In this document: positions 58,783 through 64,000 of the stretch, piece after piece
Layout of the letters: every line of letters begins with the position of its first letter
How positions within the stretch are numbered: position 1 is the first letter of the stretch
Source: JBBRDU01 sp038230335
GTDB taxonomy: Bacteria; Verrucomicrobiota; Verrucomicrobiia; Chthoniobacterales; UBA10450
DNA: 64,000 nucleotides
Direction: 5' to 3'
Assembly: GCA_038230335.1 (NCBI GenBank)
Contig: JBBRNL010000004.1
Coordinates: 124,001 to 188,000, forward strand
Program-made: the position numbers and the translations under genes
The notes under the pieces: model-generated
The model's input: the letters and a program-made list of their open reading frames with translations, nothing else
Told to the model about the DNA's origin: nothing
Database searches by the model: none

Positions 58783-61418
58783 TCCCTGAACGCTGGAAGC
58801 AGGTCGAGGCGCTTTTTGAGCAGGCGCTGGAAGTTCCCACGGCGGAAAGGCCGCATTTTCTACAAGGGATCGGCGACGACGAATTGCGTGGCGAGGTAGA
58901 GTCTCTGCTCCACGCCCATGGCCAGGCCGGCGCTTTCCTGGACGAACCGGAACACTTCTTTTCCAGCGAGGGCCTCGAAGAAGATGCCTTTTTGCCCGGC
59001 CAGATCATCGACCGCTACCGCATCATCCGCGAGATCGGGCGCGGCGGGATGGGCGCAGTTTTTCTGGCCGAGCGCGCGGATCAGGAATTCAAGATGCAGG
59101 TCGCGGTCAAGCTGATCAAACGCGGGATGGACACCGACCAGGTCTTGCGGCGCTTCCAGCATGAGCGGCAGATTCTGGCCTCGCTCGAACATCCGAACAT
59201 CGCCCGGCTCTTGGACGGCGGAACGACCGACGACGGTCTGCCCTATTTCGTCATGGAATATATCAAAGGCGAGCGGATCGATCATTATGCGGAACAGCAC
59301 CGCCTCTCGATTACCGAGCGCCTCGAGTTGTTCCGGCAGGTCTGCGGCGCGGTCTCTTACGCGCATCAAAACCTCGTCGTCCATCGTGATCTGAAGCCTT
59401 CGAACATCCTCGTCACTCCGGAGGGCACTCCAAAACTGCTCGACTTCGGCATCGCGAAAATCATCCAATCCGGCGACGGAATGGAGGCGCTCGCGACCAT
59501 CACCGCGATGCCGGCGATGACACCGGAGTACGCCAGCCCGGAGCAAATCGAGGGGACGCACGCGACCACTCTGAGCGATGTCTACAGCCTCGGTGCAGTG
59601 CTCTACCAATTACTGAGCAGCCACCGGCCGTACCGCCTGCAAAATCGTTCCCCGCAGGAAATCGCGAAGGCGATCACGGCCACCCAGATCGAGAAGCCGA
59701 GCGCAAGAGTGGCTCGGGCAGAAGATGCACGGAGGCTGCGCGGCGATCTTGATAACATCGTGCTTATGGCGATGCGTCGCGATACCGCGCGCCGTTACCG
59801 TTCGGTCGAACAATTCTCGGAGGACATCCGCCGTCACCTCACGGGCCGTCCGGTTATCGCGCGCGCGGACACGTTGTCGTATCGCGCCGAAAAATTTTGG
59901 CAGCGCAACAAACTCGCCGTTTCCGCTGCGGCGCTGCTCTTTCTCACGCTCGTAGGCGGAATCGTCGCTACGGCCTCGCAGGCCCACCGAGCCCGTACTG
60001 AACAAGCGCGAGCCGAGCGGCGCTTCAACGAAGTGCGCAAGCTGGCGCACTCCGTTCTCTTCGATTACCACGACGCGATCAAGGCACTCCCCGGCGCGAC
60101 CAAAGTACGGGAACTACTGGTCAGAGATGCCCTTAATTACCTCGATAGCCTCGCGGGCGAGGCGCACGGCGACCGCGCGCTCCAGCGCGAGCTCGCGGCC
60201 GCCTACGAAAGAGTCGGCGATGTTCGCCAGACGCTTGGCGACATGGCCGGAACTCTGGAAAGTCAGATGAAGGCGTTGCGAATCCGCGAAGCGCTCGTGG
60301 CCACGGATCCGAGCGACTTGCAGGCTCGGCGTGGACTGGCAAGCAGCTATAGGAAGATCGGCGACCGGCTCGGGGCAACCGGGAACGTGGGCAGCGGCCT
60401 CGAACATCTCAGGAAAGCGCTTTCCCTTTTTCTCGAACTAACGCGGGCAGAACCAGCGGATGCCGATCTTCGAAATGAGCTCGCTGAGACCCGCCTTAGT
60501 CTTGCCAGCGACCTGGGTGGCGGGAGCGATTTCGCCGGCGCCTTGGAACAGGGGCGCGCCGCCCTCGCCACCTGGGAACAACTCGTGGCGATCAATCCGC
60601 GAGAGTCATGGTACCGTTATAAGCTCTGGTGGAGTCAGATGTCCATCGCTTACACGCTGTGGTTAACAGACGATGTCGCCAATGCGATTGCGGCCAACGC
60701 GAAGGCGCTCGCGTTGGGCGAGGCGCTCCTCGCGCAGAACCCTCTCAATGCGGACTACCGGCGCAGCCTGGTCATCAATTACCAGAATGGCGGCGACATG
60801 CGTCAAAAGATCGACAAGCGCGGAGCGCTAGAGTTTGTCCGCCGAGCGGTCGAGCTGGGCGAGGAATTGGTCGCTGCGGATCCAGCCAATGGAACGGCGC
60901 GCAAAGATTTGGCCTATAATGACAAACGGGTCGCCGATTTCCTGGTGGAACTAAACGAGCATTCTGAAGCTCTGCGGCATTTTCGCCAAGCGAACGAGAG
61001 CTATCAGAGGGTGATCAAGGATGCGCCGGAGGATTTGAGTTCGCGCTTCTACGCCGCGACGTGCCGCGCTGGCGTGGCTCGGATGCAGGCGTGCCTGGGC
61101 GAAATCGAACCCGCCTTGGAAGAATGTGACAACGTGATTGCCTTCTTGCGGGAAACGTCTGGAGACCAGCCCGGTCATCTCGGGAAAGCGCAGGCGCACG
61201 AATATCTCGGCTACGCTTACGTCGCGCTGGCCGCGTCACCGCAAGCGTCGGCTGACGCGAGCAGGAAGTATACGACCGCGGCGCGCGAGATGTTTCGCCA
61301 AAGCCAGAGCATCATCGACGAAGCGCGCCGTCGTGACGGCGACCTGGGCCAGAACGAAAACTGGGCTCGGGAGATCGCAGCCGAGATCGCCAAATGCGAC
61401 GCGGCGTTAAAAAAATAA
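58779..61418 (+). CDS. Membrane Ser/Thr protein kinase with TPR-like C-terminus
   Basis: The ~879-residue Hanks-type kinase has a glycine loop GRGGMG (residues ~87-92), VAVK lysine, HRDLKPSN (~202-209) and DFG (~222-224), all intact, so it should be active. A membrane span follows (LAVSAAALLFLTLVGGIVATA, ~378-400), and about 450 residues of helical repeats form a likely periplasmic part. The GTG start overlaps the sigma-factor stop (GTGA), so the two are translationally coupled and probably act together. An ATG at 58725 also exists but would lie inside the sigma-factor gene. Confidence 0.92.
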   Translation: MIPERWKQVEALFEQALEVPTAERPHFLQGIGDDELRGEVESLLHAHGQAGAFLDEPEHFFSSEGLEEDAFLPGQIIDRYRIIREIGRGGMGAVFLAERADQEFKMQVAVKLIKRGMDTDQVLRRFQHERQILASLEHPNIARLLDGGTTDDGLPYFVMEYIKGERIDHYAEQHRLSITERLELFRQVCGAVSYAHQNLVVHRDLKPSNILVTPEGTPKLLDFGIAKIIQSGDGMEALATITAMPAMTPEYASPEQIEGTHATTLSDVYSLGAVLYQLLSSHRPYRLQNRSPQEIAKAITATQIEKPSARVARAEDARRLRGDLDNIVLMAMRRDTARRYRSVEQFSEDIRRHLTGRPVIARADTLSYRAEKFWQRNKLAVSAAALLFLTLVGGIVATASQAHRARTEQARAERRFNEVRKLAHSVLFDYHDAIKALPGATKVRELLVRDALNYLDSLAGEAHGDRALQRELAAAYERVGDVRQTLGDMAGTLESQMKALRIREALVATDPSDLQARRGLASSYRKIGDRLGATGNVGSGLEHLRKALSLFLELTRAEPADADLRNELAETRLSLASDLGGGSDFAGALEQGRAALATWEQLVAINPRESWYRYKLWWSQMSIAYTLWLTDDVANAIAANAKALALGEALLAQNPLNADYRRSLVINYQNGGDMRQKIDKRGALEFVRRAVELGEELVAADPANGTARKDLAYNDKRVADFLVELNEHSEALRHFRQANESYQRVIKDAPEDLSSRFYAATCRAGVARMQACLGEIEPALEECDNVIAFLRETSGDQPGHLGKAQAHEYLGYAYVALAASPQASADASRKYTTAAREMFRQSQSIIDEARRRDGDLGQNENWAREIAAEIAKCDAALKK

Positions 61419-61567
61419 GGTCAGCTGTCTCGAGTTCCGCGCGTTTAGTCTCAGGCGCTGGTTTCCTCAATTGCACTTTGATTACTCGCTGTTGCTAAAA
61501 CCGTTTCCACTTAAAAAGCAGAAACGTCCTTGTTTCGGTCAGACGCCTTCGTTTCAATCGAGAGCAG

Positions 61568-63394
61568 ATGAAAACATCATCGCTGGCCCTCTTCGCGACC
61601 CTTGTTGCTCTCTCGCTCCGTGCGCAATCGCCGCCGCCCGGGCCGGTGCCTTTGCCCAAAGATTCTCCCCTCGCCTCAGCCGATTACGACCTTCGCTGGG
61701 GAATGAAGATTCCAATGCGCGACAAAGTCGAATTGAACGCCACCGTTTACACGCCCAAGTCTGCCAACAAAGACGCGCAAAAATATCCCGTCATCTTCAC
61801 GCTCACGCCTTACATCTCCGATTCCTACCACGCGCGTGGTGCCTACTTCGCCGCCCATGGCTATGTCTTCGCCCTGGTGGATGTGCGCGGGCGCGGAAAC
61901 TCAGGGGGCGACTTCGAGCCCTTCGCGCAGGAGCCACGCGACGGCCACGACGTGGTCGAGTGGCTGGCGCAGCAGCCTTTCTGCAATGGCAAGGTCACCA
62001 TGTGGGGCGGCTCCTATGCCGGGTTCGATCAATGGGCCACGGCCAAGGAATTTCCACTTCACCTAACGACTATTGTGCCCGTCGCGTCCGCCCATCCCCC
62101 GCTCGATTACCCTTCGAGCAATAATGTTGGCGAAACCTACGATGTCCGCTGGTTCACCTTCACCAGCGGGCATACCGGCCAGGCCAACCTCTTTGGCGAC
62201 GACAAATTCTGGCGCACAAAATTCCTCGATGCCTACAAACAGCATCTCCCCTTCAAGTCGCTCGACACCTTTGTCGGCAATCCATCGGCCAACTTTCAGC
62301 GCATCGTCAAACATCCCATGGCCGACGCCTATTACGACGCCATGGCGCCCACGCCCGAACAGTATCAGAAATTGAATCTCCCCATCCTCACCATCACCGG
62401 CCAATACGACGGCGATGAAATGGGCGCGCTCGCCTTTTACCGCGATCATCTGGCCAACGCTTCACCCGAAGCCCGGGCCAAACATTTTCTCATCATCGGG
62501 CCATGGGACCACGCCGGCACGCGCACGCCCACCGATGATGTGGCAGGCGTCAAGCTGGGCTCAGGAAGTCTGCTCGATATGAACGATCTCCATCGGCAGT
62601 GGTACGACTGGACCATGAAATCCGGCGCGAAACCGGATTTCCTCAAGAACCAGGTCGCCTACTACGTGTTAGCGCCGGGTAACAACGGCGCGAACGGCGA
62701 ATGGAAATACGCCGACAGTTTGGAAACCTTAACGGCGAATCCAAAGACTTTTTACCTCGATTCCGCGAAGGGCGATGCCAACGGCGCGTTTCGCTCCGGG
62801 AAATTGATCCCGACTCAGCCGAACGAAGGAGCCGACCACTATACTTATGACCCTCTCGACACGCATCGCGGTGAAGAAGTCGAAGGCGTCGAAGCAACCG
62901 ACAAGATTGCCGGGCTCGATCAGCGCTATCCCCTCAGCATCGGCGAAGATGGATTGGTTTATCATACCGATCCGTTGCCTAACGAGCTCCCGATAATCGG
63001 TTGCCCCCAGGTCACCCTCTGGCTGTCGATCGATACTCCCGACACCGACCTTTCCGCTGATCTTTATGAAATCCAACCGGACGGAACCAGCATCGCCCTC
63101 TGGAGCGATCTCCGTCGCTTGCGCTACCGGGATTCCTTGCGCGAAGCGAAACTCGTTAAACCGGGCGAAGTGGTGAAGTGCGAGTTCAAGCCCGGCCTGT
63201 TCGTCGCGCGACGCCTCATGAAAGGAAGTCGTCTGCGCCTTGTCATTTCTTCGCCGAACTCCATTTTCTGGCAAAAGAATTACAATTCTGGCGGCGTAGT
63301 AGCCGAGGAGACAGCCAAGGATGCCAAAACCGCGCATGTGCAAATTTACCACGACACCAATCACGCCAGCACCATTCAACTCCCGCTGCGCTGA
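61568..63394 (+). CDS. Exported CocE/NonD-family hydrolase
   Basis: The 608-residue alpha/beta-hydrolase of peptidase family S15 type has a signal peptide (MKTSSLALFATLVALSLRAQ) and the oxyanion-hole region LVDVRGRGNSGG. The nucleophile elbow is GGSYAGF (Ser149), the likely aspartate is in GQYDGDE, and the histidine is in IIGPWDHAG. A C-terminal jelly-roll domain (PQVTLWLSIDTPDTDLSADLYEI) completes it. Family members cleave N-acyl or ester bonds, including X-Pro dipeptides. It is 150 bp downstream of the kinase gene with no visible terminator between. Confidence 0.92.
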   Translation: MKTSSLALFATLVALSLRAQSPPPGPVPLPKDSPLASADYDLRWGMKIPMRDKVELNATVYTPKSANKDAQKYPVIFTLTPYISDSYHARGAYFAAHGYVFALVDVRGRGNSGGDFEPFAQEPRDGHDVVEWLAQQPFCNGKVTMWGGSYAGFDQWATAKEFPLHLTTIVPVASAHPPLDYPSSNNVGETYDVRWFTFTSGHTGQANLFGDDKFWRTKFLDAYKQHLPFKSLDTFVGNPSANFQRIVKHPMADAYYDAMAPTPEQYQKLNLPILTITGQYDGDEMGALAFYRDHLANASPEARAKHFLIIGPWDHAGTRTPTDDVAGVKLGSGSLLDMNDLHRQWYDWTMKSGAKPDFLKNQVAYYVLAPGNNGANGEWKYADSLETLTANPKTFYLDSAKGDANGAFRSGKLIPTQPNEGADHYTYDPLDTHRGEEVEGVEATDKIAGLDQRYPLSIGEDGLVYHTDPLPNELPIIGCPQVTLWLSIDTPDTDLSADLYEIQPDGTSIALWSDLRRLRYRDSLREAKLVKPGEVVKCEFKPGLFVARRLMKGSRLRLVISSPNSIFWQKNYNSGGVVAEETAKDAKTAHVQIYHDTNHASTIQLPLR

Positions 63395-63450
63395 TAAACT
63401 GGGCTTTCGTCTCGTAATTTCGCGCCGTTGTTGTTAAACCGGACGTATTC

Positions 63451-64000
63451 ATGCAGCAGGGCGATCACGATTTGCATTTGGAAATCGCGCACGTGTTGTT
63501 CATCGACATTGTCGGCTACTCCCAACGACTGGCGGACGAGCAGATCGCACTGGTCAAACGGCTGAATGATTTAGTGCGTGGCACCGAACAATTTCGCCAG
63601 GCCGAAGCGGCCGGGAAATTGATTCGATTGCCGACAGGCGATGGAATGGCGCTGGCGTTCTTCACCGCGCCTGATGCTCCGGTGCGCTGCGCCATTGAAA
63701 TAAACAAAGCCGATCTGGCCGACCCGAAGATCGAGTTGCGCATGGGAATCCACAGCGGACCGATCGATCGGCTCTCGGATGTGAACGATCGCACGAATGT
63801 AACCGGCGCCGGTATCAACATGGCGCAGCGCGTCATGGATTGCGCCGATGCCGGTCATATCCTGCTCTCACAACGGATTGCCGACGATCTCGCCCAGTAC
63901 GCGCGATGGCAACCGTATCTACACTCGTTAGGCGACATAGAAGTGAAGCACGGAGTCCGACTCGGTCTCGTTAATTTCTATTCTGATCAGTTTGGCAATC
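63451..64000 (+). CDS. Class III adenylate/guanylate cyclase, 5' part (runs off window)
   Basis: ATG at 63451 opens a frame with no stop to the end of the window (183 codons). It contains a class III cyclase catalytic domain: the metal-binding VLFIDIVGYSQRL, TGDGMALAF and ELRMGIHSGPIDRL, then NVTGAGINMAQRVMDCADAG. The domain starts almost at the N-terminus. In bacteria such domains are often followed by TPR or helix-turn-helix regions, which would lie beyond the edge. The nucleotide specificity is not clear from the visible residues. Confidence 0.85.
   Translation, partial: MQQGDHDLHLEIAHVLFIDIVGYSQRLADEQIALVKRLNDLVRGTEQFRQAEAAGKLIRLPTGDGMALAFFTAPDAPVRCAIEINKADLADPKIELRMGIHSGPIDRLSDVNDRTNVTGAGINMAQRVMDCADAGHILLSQRIADDLAQYARWQPYLHSLGDIEVKHGVRLGLVNFYSDQFGN

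Overview
The window reads as chromosomal DNA of a moderately high-GC bacterium, most likely of the Verrucomicrobiota (Chthoniobacter/Udaeobacter-like lineages). No 16S gene is present, so this is an inference. It rests on a combination of traits: an exosortase fused to an EpsI domain with a PEP-CTERM-like substrate beside it, very large LamG/Ig-like exported proteins, an RHS protein with a cysteine-peptidase domain, a small ECF sigma factor overlapping a Ser/Thr kinase with a TPR tail, a K+-independent membrane pyrophosphatase, and many dispersed intergenic palindromes. Shine-Dalgarno sequences are often weak, so several starts were chosen by signal peptide or family N-terminus.

Layout. 1-11.4 kb: a truncated gene, a DUF2807 surface protein, a membrane protein, an M2 (ACE-like) peptidase, a two-domain chromate transporter, an MFS transporter, a DUF423 protein, an MscS-type channel with a cyclic-nucleotide-binding domain, and the proton pyrophosphatase. 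11.4-15.5 kb: a surface-sorting locus (TPR protein, exosortase-EpsI fusion, divergent PEP-CTERM-like substrate). 15.5-25 kb: housekeeping genes, including an MBL-fold hydrolase, tRNA-Gln(CUG), tadA, yihY-like, a SYLF protein, tyrS, bioD, and purS/purQ with a Pmp3-like gene between them. 24.3-27 kb: an NHEJ pair (Ku and a LigD lacking the polymerase domain), then a ferritin-like DUF892 gene. 27.7-40.2 kb: a leftward information-processing block in transcription order rplA, rplJ, rplL, rpoB, rpoC, an adenosyltransferase, rpsB and tsf, with rplK absent upstream of rplA.

40.3-43 kb: an exported unknown, intergenic palindromes and an exported amidohydrolase. 43-58.8 kb is the most unusual part. 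A LamG protein (~1806 aa) and a C39-peptidase/RHS protein (1635 aa) lie next to a cluster of small exported paralogs: Ig-like, two-Cys beta-rich, and proteins with Lys/His/acidic tails. Three transcription units here share an A-tract + (T/A)TGGCG-N17-GCGCGT element immediately upstream, and a divergent ECF sigma-factor/kinase pair sits beside them. I infer a co-regulated envelope system that I cannot match to any described one. 58.8-64 kb: the kinase, a CocE/NonD hydrolase and the start of a class III nucleotide cyclase cut by the window end.

Regulatory features visible directly include sigma70-like promoters before rplA, rpoB, ku and the PEP-CTERM-like gene, several hairpin terminators, hairpins between rplJ and rplL, and a 7+7 palindrome upstream of the gene at 20685. 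Two ~118-bp dispersed inverted-repeat elements and three other types of intergenic hairpin are also present.
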